A stretch of 30,006 bases of DNA from an uncultured Alistipes sp. (lineage in GTDB: Bacteria; Bacteroidota; Bacteroidia; Bacteroidales; Rikenellaceae), in the NCBI GenBank assembly GCA_900553175.1, contig USCH01000018.1, forward strand, positions 1 through 30,006. The letters run 5' to 3'. The notes beneath the pieces are model-generated. The model saw only the letters and a program-made list of their open reading frames with translations. It made no database searches and was not told the origin of the DNA. The translations under genes and the position numbers were made by a program. Shown piece after piece: positions 6,664 to 14,497 of this stretch (positions are counted from its first letter, which is position 1; each line of letters opens with the position of its first letter).

Positions 6664-7868
6664 TTGTTCTTGAACGTATACGAGAGACCGACGCTCAGCA
6701 GCGTCTTGGTCTGCACATCCATGTTCTGCGCCCGGTTGTAGTAGAGTTCGAAGCTCAACGTCGTGGAGAGGAATTTCGTCGCCTTGATGTCGATGGTGTT
6801 GGTCCAGCGCACGACGGGATGGATCGGCAGCCGGGGTTTGGTCTTGATGTTGCCGTCCCAGTTCTCGAGCGCGATCTTGTACTCGCCGTAGTGCCGGATC
6901 TTGTTGGACTGGCCCATGTCGGTGATCCAGCCGTAGAAGGAGTAGATCATCGTGCGGTAGCGCAGGAAGCCCGTGCGGCCGAACGTGCGGTCGAAGTCGA
7001 TCTGGATCGACGAACCGCCCTCGTATTTCGACGTCTTGTCGGGGTCTTCGATACCGTAGGCGAAGGCGGGTTTGACCTCGATCTCCCTGCGCACCTCGTT
7101 GCCGGCGTCGTCGGTTCCGATTTCGGTGCGGGTCTGGCGCCTGCGGATCCAGTCGTTGTGGGCGTAGGTGGCGTTGAGGGCGATGGGCGAGAGGTTGACG
7201 ACGATCGGGAATTTCGGATTGGGGCACTTGTAGGTCACACCCAGCGAGGCGTCGAAGTAACCCGGCGTCATGAAGCGGCTCTTGAGGTCCTCGTGCCGCT
7301 GTTCGGTACGCGACTTGTAGCCGTTGACGAACTGGCTGCGGAACTTGATGATGGCGCCGTACGACCAGTTTTTCGTCATCTTGAACGACGGGGCCGTCGA
7401 AAATTCGAATTCGTCCTGATTCTTGAACCAGATGCCTTCGTCGGCCGTCGTGCCGTCGTCGCGCGCGGTCTCGACCTTCATGCGGTTGTAGCCGAATTTG
7501 GCCACGAACTTGGTGTTGACCGAGAAGAGGTGCTTGGTGAAGGTGTGGTTGAGGAACAGATTGGCCGTCAGCGCGATGGAGTTGTCGCCGCCCGACACCT
7601 TGATCCAGGGGTCGTTGTAGTTCGTCAGCGCCCCCTGCAATCCGCCGCCGCACTCCAGCGTGTTGCGCTCCTTGCGGATCGCGGCGCGTTCGGCGCGGTA
7701 GCGGGCCGGGCTGAAGTAGTCGACGTTGGCCGGGGTGGTTTTAATCTCATCCTTGAAATTGATGCCCGTCTGCTGGGCGTCGACTTCGTCGATGGAGATC
7801 TGGGCTGCGGCGGGACGGACCGCCGCAACGAGTGCGAGAATCGGTAAAACGGAGAAGAAACGTTTCAT
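6660..7868 (-). CDS. DUF3078 family outer-membrane beta-barrel-like protein
   Basis: 402-aa exported protein. Residues 1-22 are a signal peptide ending AAA with the mature protein starting QISIDEV. The rest alternates short amphipathic strands with aromatic ends (for example LTANLFLNHTFTKHLFSVNTKF, WSYGAIIKFRSQF, TLSFELYYNRA) and finishes in a strand with an aromatic near the C-terminus (VGLSYTFKNK), typical of a Bacteroidetes barrel protein. The resemblance is to DUF3078, a Bacteroidetes family without an assigned substrate. It is the first gene of a unit with the S41 protease (4-nt overlap), which may process or quality-control it. Promoter at 7900-7907. The barrel call is inference from composition. 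Confidence 0.85.
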   Translation of the reverse strand: MKRFFSVLPILALVAAVRPAAAQISIDEVDAQQTGINFKDEIKTTPANVDYFSPARYRAERAAIRKERNTLECGGGLQGALTNYNDPWIKVSGGDNSIALTANLFLNHTFTKHLFSVNTKFVAKFGYNRMKVETARDDGTTADEGIWFKNQDEFEFSTAPSFKMTKNWSYGAIIKFRSQFVNGYKSRTEQRHEDLKSRFMTPGYFDASLGVTYKCPNPKFPIVVNLSPIALNATYAHNDWIRRRQTRTEIGTDDAGNEVRREIEVKPAFAYGIEDPDKTSKYEGGSSIQIDFDRTFGRTGFLRYRTMIYSFYGWITDMGQSNKIRHYGEYKIALENWDGNIKTKPRLPIHPVVRWTNTIDIKATKFLSTTLSFELYYNRAQNMDVQTKTLLSVGLSYTFKNK

Positions 7869-7899
7869 CGTTACGGGTTTGAAGGGAAATTTCCGATTG

Positions 7900-7907
7900 C
7901 AAATTTA
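7900..7907 (-). promoter_or_regulatory. Promoter of the DUF3078-protease operon, -7 element
   Basis: Minus-strand TAAATTTG matches TAnnTTTG. The start codon at 7868 lies 32 nt away. Only 21 nt separate it from the divergent nfo -7 element, so the two RNA polymerase footprints overlap. Confidence 0.7.
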
Positions 7908-7928
7908 TGAAATTATTCGCAGTTTCCT

Positions 7929-7936
7929 TAACTTTG
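7929..7936 (+). promoter_or_regulatory. nfo promoter, -7 element
   Basis: TAACTTTG, an exact TAnnTTTG match. The nfo ATG at 7959 is 22 nt downstream, giving a leader of about 17 nt. Confidence 0.75.
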
Positions 7937-7958
7937 TGAAGGTTTAATACATCGCATC

Positions 7959-8804
7959 ATGAAATACATAGGAGCCCATGTGAGCGCTTCGGGCGGCGTG
8001 CAGCATGCACCCGAAAACGCGCGGGCGATCGGTGCTACGGCCTTCGCGCTCTTCACCAAGAACCAGCGGCAGTGGACGGCGCGCCCGTTCGCGGCGGCCG
8101 AGATCGACGCATTCCGCCGCGCGTGCGACGAGTGCGGCTATGCGCCCGCGCAGATTCTGCCCCACGACTCCTACCTCATCAACCTGGGCCATCCCGAGAC
8201 GGCGGCTCTGGAGAAGTCGCGCGAGGCTTTTTACGACGAAATGAAGCGCTGCGAGCAGCTGGGGCTCGACCGACTGAACTTCCACCCCGGCAGCCATCTG
8301 CGGCAGATCGCGGCCGAGGAGTCGCTCGACCGCATCGCCGAGTCGATCAACCGGGCGCTCGACCGCACGCGGGGCGTCACGGCCGTGATCGAAAACACGG
8401 CGGGGCAGGGTTCCAACCTCGGATTCTCGTTCCACCAGCTGCGCTACCTGATCGACCGCGTGGAGGACAAGTCGCGCGTGGGCGTCTGCATCGACACGTG
8501 CCACGCCTTTGCCGCAGGCTACGACCTCTCCTCCGAGGCGGCGTGCGAAAGAACGTTCGCCGAGCTGGACGAAGTGGTGGGGCTGCGCTATCTGCGGGGC
8601 ATGCACCTCAACGACGCCATGAAGCCGCTGGGCAGCCGCGTCGACCGCCACGCTCCGTTGGGCGACGGCGCCATCGGCTGGGCGTGCTTCCGTTACATCG
8701 CCCGCGACAGCCGCTTCGACGGCATCCCCCTCATCCTCGAAACCCCCGACGAGAGCCGCTGGCCGGCCGAGATCGCCGCGCTCAAGGCCTTTGCGGAGGA
8801 GTAG
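7959..8804 (+). CDS. nfo: Endonuclease IV (AP endonuclease)
   Basis: Cytoplasmic base-excision repair enzyme that nicks DNA 5' to abasic sites and trims 3' blocking groups, using a trinuclear zinc centre. The 281-aa length equals the family norm (E. coli 285). The metal-site motifs appear in order: GAHVSASGG at the N-terminus, LPHDSYLINLG, NFHPGSH, VIENTAGQG, CIDTCHAFAAGYD, MHLNDAMKPLGSRVDRHAPLGDG and LILETPDE. The ATG is placed by the conserved MKYIGAHVS start and the -7 element 22 nt upstream. It is a single-gene unit, and its stop codon is only 2 nt from the stop of the convergent aminotransferase gene, with no room for a terminator between. Confidence 0.97.
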   Translation: MKYIGAHVSASGGVQHAPENARAIGATAFALFTKNQRQWTARPFAAAEIDAFRRACDECGYAPAQILPHDSYLINLGHPETAALEKSREAFYDEMKRCEQLGLDRLNFHPGSHLRQIAAEESLDRIAESINRALDRTRGVTAVIENTAGQGSNLGFSFHQLRYLIDRVEDKSRVGVCIDTCHAFAAGYDLSSEAACERTFAELDEVVGLRYLRGMHLNDAMKPLGSRVDRHAPLGDGAIGWACFRYIARDSRFDGIPLILETPDESRWPAEIAALKAFAEE

Positions 8805-8806
8805 CC

Positions 8807-10003
8807 CTACAACCGGTCCAGACAGGCGCGGATGAGCGCCGCGCTGTCGCGCACCTCGTCGTCGGCGATCGTCAGCGGCGGCGAGATGCGGAATGCCGTG
8901 TCGCAGTAGAGGAACCAGTCGCTCAGGATGCCCGCCTCCTTGAAAAGCTCCATGATGCGGTAGAGCCGCCCGGAATCGCCCAGCTCCACGGCCAGCAGCA
9001 GCCCCGAGCGGCGTATTCCGCGCACGGCCGGATGATCGGCCAGCAGCTCCTCGTACAAGGCGCCCTTGCGTTCGACCGTCTCGATTATCTTGTTTTCCGA
9101 CAGATAGTTCAGCGCCGCCAGGCCGGCTGCGCAGCAGACCGGGTGTCCGCCGAAGGTGGTGATGTGGCCCAGCGTCGGATCGACTTGCAAAGTATCCATG
9201 ATTTCGTGCCGCGCGACGAACGCCCCCAGGGGCATGCCGCCGCCCAGCGCCTTGGCCAGGCACACGATGTCGGGCACCACGCCGTACTTCTGCATGGCGA
9301 ACGGTTCGCCCGTGCGTCCCATGCCGGTCTGTATCTCGTCGAAAATCAGGAGGGCCCCCACCTCGTCGCAGCGCTTGCGCAGCGCTTCCAGATAGCCCGG
9401 CACAGGAGGCCGCACGCCCGCCTCGCCCTGCACCGGTTCGGTCAGCACGCAGGCCGTGCGGCGGGTGATGCGCCGCAATTCGTCGAAATCGTTGAATTCG
9501 ATCGCCTGCACATCGGGCAGCAGGGGCCGGAAGGCGTTTTTCCACTCCTCGCCCTCGGGCGCGCCCATCATGCTCATGGCGCCGTGCGTCGAACCGTGGT
9601 AGGCCCGGCGCATGGAGATCATCTCGGTGCGGCCCGTGAACCGTTTGGCCAGCTTCAGCGCCCCCTCGACCGCCTCGGCGCCCGAGTTGACGAAGTAGAC
9701 GCTTTCGAGCGGCGCGGGGAGCAGCGACGCGATTGCAGCGGCGTACTCCACCTGCGGCGTCTCGACCAGTTCGCCGTAGACCATCACGTGCATGTAGCGC
9801 GCCGCCTGCTCCTGCACGGCCCTGACGACGGCCGGGTTGGCATGGCCGACGTTGCTCACCGAGACGCCGGCCACCAGATCGTAGTAGCGTTTGCCCTCGG
9901 GCGTGTAGAAAAACGAGCCCTCGGCCCGTGCGACCTCGACCAGCATGGGCGAGGGCGACGTCTGAGCCACGTGGGCGAGAAATTGTTTGCGCAGAATATT
10001 CAT
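8807..10003 (-). CDS. Class-III PLP-dependent aminotransferase (acetylornithine aminotransferase-like)
   Basis: 398-aa cytoplasmic PLP enzyme of the aspartate-aminotransferase class-III group. Visible are YFVNSGAEAVEGALKLAK (103-120), YHGSTHGA (135-142), TEPVQGEAGV (188-197), the PLP-ring Asp in IFDEIQTGMGRTG (220-232, Asp222), the Schiff-base lysine in CLAKALGGGMPLGA (Lys251) and TTFGGHPV. This architecture covers ArgD, ornithine and GABA transaminases; the substrate cannot be fixed from sequence alone, and no arginine or GABA genes adjoin. The start ATG lies 2 nt after the trmH stop, so it is the last gene of the XRE-cvpA-rsgA-trmH unit. Alternative starts farther upstream would overlap trmH. 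Confidence 0.9.
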   Translation of the reverse strand: MNILRKQFLAHVAQTSPSPMLVEVARAEGSFFYTPEGKRYYDLVAGVSVSNVGHANPAVVRAVQEQAARYMHVMVYGELVETPQVEYAAAIASLLPAPLESVYFVNSGAEAVEGALKLAKRFTGRTEMISMRRAYHGSTHGAMSMMGAPEGEEWKNAFRPLLPDVQAIEFNDFDELRRITRRTACVLTEPVQGEAGVRPPVPGYLEALRKRCDEVGALLIFDEIQTGMGRTGEPFAMQKYGVVPDIVCLAKALGGGMPLGAFVARHEIMDTLQVDPTLGHITTFGGHPVCCAAGLAALNYLSENKIIETVERKGALYEELLADHPAVRGIRRSGLLLAVELGDSGRLYRIMELFKEAGILSDWFLYCDTAFRISPPLTIADDEVRDSAALIRACLDRL

Positions 10004-10005
10004 TT

Positions 10006-10692
10006 TCAGTTCTTCATCGTCTTCCGTGCCAGAATGGCGTCGGCATCCTTGACGCTTTGCCGCATCCAGCGGTAGAGCACCTCGGTCTGCTCGTCCGCCG
10101 GGAGCTGCCAGTCGTCGGTCTGGCGGCGCAGCCGTTCGGAGAGCATGTAGATCAGGATGGCGGCCGAGGCCGAGACGTTGAGGCTCTCGACCATGCCGCA
10201 CATGGGGATGCGCAGGAATTCGTCGGCTGCGGCGGCCACCTCGTCGGAGATGCCCGCATGTTCGGTGCCGAAGACCAGCGCGAAGGGTCCGCGCTTCACG
10301 TCGAAGGTCTCGGGCGTCGTGTCGTCGCGGTGGGGCGTCGTCGCCACGATGCGGTACCCCTCGCGGCGCAGGGCGTCGAGGGCTTCGGCCGTCGAGGCGT
10401 GGCGCACCACGTCCACCCAGCGCTCGGTGCCGCGGGCGACGGCCCGGTTGGGTTCGAACGGGCAGAGCGTCTCGACGGTGTGCATGCGTTGCAGCCCGAA
10501 CGCCTCGCAGTGGCGGATCAGGGCGGCGGCGTTCTGCGAGTGGTACATGTTTTCGGCCAGCACGGTCATGCGCACCGTGCGGCGGGCGATCGTGCGGCGG
10601 AAGAGTTCGCAGCGCTCTTCGGTCATGCATTCGGCCAGACAGGCGATGCGTGCGGCGTATAGCGCCGTTTCGCTATTTTCGGTATTTTTCAT
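10006..10692 (-). CDS. trmH: TrmH-type SpoU RNA 2'-O-ribose methyltransferase
   Basis: 228-aa SPOUT-fold methyltransferase using S-adenosylmethionine; TrmH makes Gm18 in tRNAs. The three SPOUT motifs are present: an N-terminal Asn/Arg region (AENMYHSQNAAALIRHCEAFGL), LVFGTEHAGISDE and IPMCGMVESLNVSASAAILIYML, the last two forming the trefoil knot and SAM site. Length and a C-terminal helical extension fit TrmH rather than RlmB. The start overlaps the end of rsgA by 20 nt. Grouping with rsgA suggests co-expression of RNA and ribosome maturation functions. The symbol is from family resemblance; the modified RNA position is not proven. Confidence 0.88.
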   Translation of the reverse strand: MKNTENSETALYAARIACLAECMTEERCELFRRTIARRTVRMTVLAENMYHSQNAAALIRHCEAFGLQRMHTVETLCPFEPNRAVARGTERWVDVVRHASTAEALDALRREGYRIVATTPHRDDTTPETFDVKRGPFALVFGTEHAGISDEVAAAADEFLRIPMCGMVESLNVSASAAILIYMLSERLRRQTDDWQLPADEQTEVLYRWMRQSVKDADAILARKTMKN

Positions 10693-11596
10693 CGTCGTCG
10701 AGCATTTTCAGGTAGCTTTCGTAGCGCTCGGGGGCGATTTCGCCCCGCCGCAGGGCCTCCTCCACGGCACAGCCCGGTTCGTGGGTGTGCGTGCAGTTGT
10801 AGAAGCGGCAGTTGCGCCCCGCGCGCATCATTTCGGGGAAGTAGTGCCACAGTTCGGCGTCGTCGATGTCGAGCAGCCCGAATCCCTTGATGCCCGGCGT
10901 GTCGATCACCGCGCCGCCCTCGCGCAGAAAATACATGGTCGAGAAGGTCGTCGTGTGGCGCCCCTTGCCGTGACTTTCGGAGAGGGCTCCCGTGCGGATG
11001 TCGACCGAGGGGTCGATGGCTCCGACGAGCGTCGACTTGCCCACGCCCGAGTTGCCCGAGAGGAGCGTCGTGCGGCCCGCGAGCAGCTCGCGCACGCGGT
11101 CGATGCCGCGTCCCGTGAGGGCCGAGACGTCGATCACCTCGTATCCGGCGCCTTCGTAGATCGCATGGAGGCGGGCCAGCGCTTCGGGCTCCTGGAGGTC
11201 GCATTTCGAGAGCAGCAGCGTCGCCGGAATCTTGTAGGCTTCGCAGGTCACCAGGAAGCGGTCGATGAATTCGGGCGGCGTCGCGGGCTGGCTGGGCGTC
11301 GCCAGCAGCAGCGCCCGGTCGATGTTGGCGGCGATGATGTGCGACTCCTTCGAGAGGTTCGAGGCCCGGCGGATGACGTAGTTGCGGCGCGGCTCGACGG
11401 AGACGATGGCGTGGTCGCCGTTTTCGTCCGTTTCGCACCGCACGCGGTCGCCCACGACCACCGGATTGGTCGACCGCGCGCCCTTCAGGCGCAGCCGCCC
11501 CCGGATGCGGCATCGGATCGTCTCCGCCCCGGCCGCAACCTCGTACCAGCTGCCCGTCGCACGGATCACCGTGCCCGAAATGGTCTGTTCCGTCAT
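10673..11596 (-). CDS. rsgA: Ribosome small-subunit-dependent GTPase A
   Basis: 307-aa circularly permuted GTPase that checks late 30S subunit maturation. An N-terminal OB-fold (1-75: SGTVIRATGSWYEV..., VVGDRV) precedes the GTPase with its motifs in permuted order: G4 LLSKCDL (128-134), G1/P-loop GNSGVGKST (181-189) and G3 DTPGIKGFG (232-240). The C-terminal zinc knuckle is CRFYNCTHTHEPGC (263-276). The start ATG overlaps the cvpA stop by 4 nt (ATGA), which fixes it. Length is typical (about 300 aa). It is the third gene of a minus-strand operon and runs 20 nt into trmH. Confidence 0.96.
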   Translation of the reverse strand: MTEQTISGTVIRATGSWYEVAAGAETIRCRIRGRLRLKGARSTNPVVVGDRVRCETDENGDHAIVSVEPRRNYVIRRASNLSKESHIIAANIDRALLLATPSQPATPPEFIDRFLVTCEAYKIPATLLLSKCDLQEPEALARLHAIYEGAGYEVIDVSALTGRGIDRVRELLAGRTTLLSGNSGVGKSTLVGAIDPSVDIRTGALSESHGKGRHTTTFSTMYFLREGGAVIDTPGIKGFGLLDIDDAELWHYFPEMMRAGRNCRFYNCTHTHEPGCAVEEALRRGEIAPERYESYLKMLDDDEKYRK

Positions 11597-12105
11597 CGTT
11601 TGCCGTCGGTGTTCGTGTCGCACTCCTCGCCGCCGCCGATCCGCTCCAGGAGAGGCAGCAGCTCCTCCGAGAGCCGCATGACGGGCCGGTAGGTGCGCGA
11701 CGTTTCGAGGGTTTCCTCCCCGGCCAGCGACCGGTCGGCATTCAGCCGGTCGAAGAGCGTGAAGAGCACGCTCAGCAGGAGCAGGTATTTGAGTGCCGAG
11801 ACCGCAATGCCCAGCAGCCGGTCCGGCAGACCGAATCCGACCCAGTGGAAGATCTTGCGCAGCAGCCGCGCCCCGATGCCCGCGGCGAGGAGCGTCGCCA
11901 CGAAGACCGCGGCGAATCCGCCTGCGCAGCGCACCTCCTCGTCGAGCCGCAGCCATGCGCCCGCCGCATCGGCATAGCGTGCGGCGAGCCACACCCCCGC
12001 GAGCAGCGCGAGCAGCGAGCAGAGCTGCACGATGAAGCCCAGCCGGCAGCCGTTCCATACGGCGATTGCCAGCACCAGACAGACGATCAGGTCGATGGTG
12101 TTCAT
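11593..12105 (-). CDS. CvpA family inner-membrane protein
   Basis: 170-aa integral membrane protein resembling CvpA (colicin V production accessory). The N-terminus (MNTIDLIVCLVLAIAVWNGCRLGFIVQLCSLLALLAGVWLA) shows the family pattern: a short acidic start, a first membrane helix, the G-x-x-x-G-F turn and a second helix. Two more hydrophobic stretches lie at about 63-85 and 100-118, and residues 125-170 form a soluble acidic tail. CvpA proteins are linked to envelope stress tolerance and, in enteric bacteria, bile resistance; the mechanism is unknown. It begins 30 nt after the XRE regulator and overlaps rsgA by 4 nt. Confidence 0.88.
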   Translation of the reverse strand: MNTIDLIVCLVLAIAVWNGCRLGFIVQLCSLLALLAGVWLAARYADAAGAWLRLDEEVRCAGGFAAVFVATLLAAGIGARLLRKIFHWVGFGLPDRLLGIAVSALKYLLLLSVLFTLFDRLNADRSLAGEETLETSRTYRPVMRLSEELLPLLERIGGGEECDTNTDGKR

Positions 12106-12135
12106 GCGGTTGCGGGGTCGTCGGTGTGCTTCGGT

Positions 12136-12360
12136 TCAGCGGAAAAGGGCGTCGAGCGGCACCTCCAGCGCATGGCTCACGGTGTGCAGCGTGCGCAAGG
12201 TGGGGTTGGTGCGTCCCGCTTCGAGGCGGCTGAGGTTCGAGCGCTCCATGTCGCAGCGGTAGGCCAGCTCCTGGACGGTGAAGTGCTTTTCGATCCTTAA
12301 TTTCTTGATATTTCGTGCGATGATCGTCATTTGCCGCGCATAGTCGTCGATCTTCTGCAT
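12136..12360 (-). CDS. Small XRE-type helix-turn-helix transcriptional regulator
   Basis: 74-aa DNA-binding protein that is essentially one Cro/C1-type HTH domain: NIKKLRIEKHFTVQELAYRCDMERSNLSRLEAGRTNPTLRTLHTVSHALEV, with recognition helix around ERSNLSRLEAG. There is no sensor or catalytic domain. I start it at 12360; an internal Met at residue 11 (12330) would give 64 aa. It heads the five-gene minus-strand unit with cvpA, rsgA, trmH and the aminotransferase, 30 nt ahead of cvpA. Its promoter lies at 12383-12390 beside an imperfect dyad (12394-12407), so autoregulation is plausible but unproven. Confidence 0.88.
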   Translation of the reverse strand: MQKIDDYARQMTIIARNIKKLRIEKHFTVQELAYRCDMERSNLSRLEAGRTNPTLRTLHTVSHALEVPLDALFR

Positions 12361-12382
12361 CCGTTTTGCTGTTTGTGTGCGA

Positions 12383-12390
12383 CAAAGATA
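12383..12390 (-). promoter_or_regulatory. Promoter of the XRE-cvpA-rsgA-trmH unit, -7 element
   Basis: Minus-strand TATCTTTG fits TAnnTTTG; transcription would start near 12377, 17 nt before the XRE start codon. An imperfect 14-nt dyad centred on TCCGGA (12394-12407) lies just upstream, between the -7 and the expected -33 position. Confidence 0.75.
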
Positions 12391-12435
12391 CCAATCCTCC
12401 GGAGAATTCGGATGGAAAAAACGGCAAAAAATTCG

Positions 12436-12443
12436 TAATTTTG
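12436..12443 (+). promoter_or_regulatory. Promoter of the GH2 gene, -7 element
   Basis: TAATTTTG fits TAnnTTTG, with the GH2 ATG at 12467, 23 nt downstream. It is divergent from the XRE operon promoter, with 45 nt between the two -7 elements. Confidence 0.75.
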
Positions 12444-12466
12444 CCTGCATCAAAACATTCGTCGCC

Positions 12467-14497
12467 ATGAAACGTTGCTTTGCTCTCCTGCTGTCGCTTC
12501 TGTTCGTCGCGCCGCTTCCGGCCCGCGAGGTCTTCCCGCTCAACGACGGGTGGCGTTTCTTCTTCCGGTCCGAGACCGACGGAGGAAATGCCCGGCACGT
12601 CACGCTGCCCCACAGCTGGAACACCGACCCCCAGGCCGAGAAGGTGATCTTCGAGACTACGGGCAACTACCTGAACAGCATCTATATACCGGCCGAATGG
12701 GCTTCGAGCCGCGTCTTCGTTCGCTTCTACGGGGCGCAGAGCGTGGCCGATCTGTTCGTCAACGGATGCCACGCGGGCAGCCACAAGGGCGGCGGCACGG
12801 CCTTCGCCTTCGAGATCACGGACCGGCTGAAGTTCGGGGCCGACAATGCGTTGCTGGTGACCGTCAGCAACGCCGCCCGCAACGACGTGCTGCCCACCTC
12901 GACCGACATGAACCTCTACGGCGGGCTTTACCGGCCGGCCGAACTGATCGTCACCGGTCCCACGGCCGTTTCGCCGCTCTACCTGGGGACCGACGGCGTG
13001 CTGGTGCGCACGACGTCGGCCGAGGCCGACCGGGCCGAGGGGCAGATCGAGGTGCACCTCACCTCGCGCGGCGAGAGCACGACGGTGCTCTCCGTCGACA
13101 TCGCGGCGCCCGACGGCCGCAGCGTCTTCACGCGGCGGCAGCGGGTCAAGCTCGACGGCAATCCCGTGCGGATTCCGTTCGAAGTCGAGCGGCCCGCTCT
13201 GTGGAGTCCCTTCTCGCCGACGCTCTACACCGTGACGGTGACGGCGGGCGAGCACGACCTGCAGGACTGCGTCTCGGTGCGCACGGGGTTCCGTTCGGTC
13301 CGCACCGCCGCAGCGGGCGGGTTGCGGATCAACGACAGCCTGGTGCCGCTGCGCGGCGTGGCGCTCGGCCACGACAACGCCCTTTCGGGCGGAACGCTCA
13401 CCCCCGGGGATTACGATGCCGATCTGGCCGAAATCCGCGAGCTGGGCGCCAATGCGCTGCGGTCGGTGCTCATGCCCCATGCGCAATACCTTTACGACCG
13501 CTGCGACGAACAGGGCATGCTGGTCTGGGTCGACTCTCCGCTGCACCGCGCGTCGTTTCTGGGCGATGTGGCCTACTACGCCACGCCGCAGTTCGAGCAG
13601 AACGGGCTCGACCAGCTGCGCGAGATCATCGCCCAGAACATCAACCATCCTTCGGTGGTGATGTGGGGCATCTTCTCGCGGCTCTGGACCCGCGGCGACG
13701 ACGTGGTGCCCTATGTCCGGCGGCTGAACGAAGCGGCCCGCACGTTCGATCCGTCGCGGCCGACCGCGGCGTGCAGCGATCAGGACGGCGACATCAATTT
13801 CGTCACCGATCTGATCGTCTGGCGTCAGGATGTGGGCTGGTCGAAGGGATCGCCCGACGATGTGGCCGTCTGGCGCGACCGGATGCGGAAAAACTGGAGC
13901 CATCTCCGTTCGGCCGTCGAATACGGCGGCAGCGGATTCATCGGGCACCGCAGCTATACGGCCCAGGCCGAACCCCGGGCCAACTGGATGCCCGAACGGC
14001 GGCAGACGCTCTTCCACGAGGAGTATGCCCGCAATCTTCAGGACGATTCGCTTTTCTGGGGCGTGTGGATCGACAACATGTTCGACTACGGCTCGGCCCG
14101 CAGACCCTACGGCATCAACGGCGAGGGTCTGGCGACCATCGACCGGCGCGGGCGCAAGGATGCCTGGTACCTCTACCGGGCCCTCTGGAACCGGGAGCGG
14201 CCCACGCTGCATATCGCCGACCGGCACCTGACGCTGCGCGATGCGGCCAGTCAGTCGTTCCGCGTCTATTCGTCGGCGGGCGATCCGCTGCTTCTTGTCG
14301 GCGGCGACACGGTGGCGCTCACGCGCTATGCCGCGTGCCAGTATCGCTCCGACACGGTGGAGCTTCGGGGACGTATCGAGGTGAAGGCCCTTGCGGGCGG
14401 TCTGCGCGACAGCGTGACTATTCTGGTAGGCAACGTCTTAAAACCGAAAGGCTTTCAGGTCCCTCTGCAAACAGCAGGTCCGCAAAGGACAAATTAG
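12467..14497 (+). CDS. Secreted GH2 beta-galactosidase-like protein with altered catalytic site
   Basis: 676-aa exported protein with a signal peptide in residues 1-19. Residues about 20-165 form the jelly-roll sugar-binding domain (NDGWRFFF..., VTLPHSWN, FYGAQSVADLFVNG, NLYGGLYRPAEL), 165-285 the immunoglobulin-like domain, and 285-600 the TIM barrel. Barrel landmarks include INHPSVVMWGIF (392-403), VEYGGSG (484-490, the usual nucleophile motif) and WGVWIDNMFDYG (531-542). The usual acid/base motif after WG-L/I-F is Asn-Glu; here residues 404-405 are Ser-Arg. The strand that normally reads RTSHYP is RSVLMP. It may be a non-hydrolytic binding protein or an enzyme with unusual chemistry. The last 80 nt overlap the convergent WbqC-like gene. 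Confidence 0.88.
   Translation: MKRCFALLLSLLFVAPLPAREVFPLNDGWRFFFRSETDGGNARHVTLPHSWNTDPQAEKVIFETTGNYLNSIYIPAEWASSRVFVRFYGAQSVADLFVNGCHAGSHKGGGTAFAFEITDRLKFGADNALLVTVSNAARNDVLPTSTDMNLYGGLYRPAELIVTGPTAVSPLYLGTDGVLVRTTSAEADRAEGQIEVHLTSRGESTTVLSVDIAAPDGRSVFTRRQRVKLDGNPVRIPFEVERPALWSPFSPTLYTVTVTAGEHDLQDCVSVRTGFRSVRTAAAGGLRINDSLVPLRGVALGHDNALSGGTLTPGDYDADLAEIRELGANALRSVLMPHAQYLYDRCDEQGMLVWVDSPLHRASFLGDVAYYATPQFEQNGLDQLREIIAQNINHPSVVMWGIFSRLWTRGDDVVPYVRRLNEAARTFDPSRPTAACSDQDGDINFVTDLIVWRQDVGWSKGSPDDVAVWRDRMRKNWSHLRSAVEYGGSGFIGHRSYTAQAEPRANWMPERRQTLFHEEYARNLQDDSLFWGVWIDNMFDYGSARRPYGINGEGLATIDRRGRKDAWYLYRALWNRERPTLHIADRHLTLRDAASQSFRVYSSAGDPLLLVGGDTVALTRYAACQYRSDTVELRGRIEVKALAGGLRDSVTILVGNVLKPKGFQVPLQTAGPQRTN

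Noticed and set aside
10673..14227. Very long open frame on the minus strand running antisense through the GH2 gene
   Set aside because: Only its end is rsgA. The part antisense to GH2 is low-complexity and Arg/Pro/His-rich with no family motif, a by-product of third-position GC bias. The same applies to other long antisense frames, such as minus 62-2566 and plus 3077-4291.
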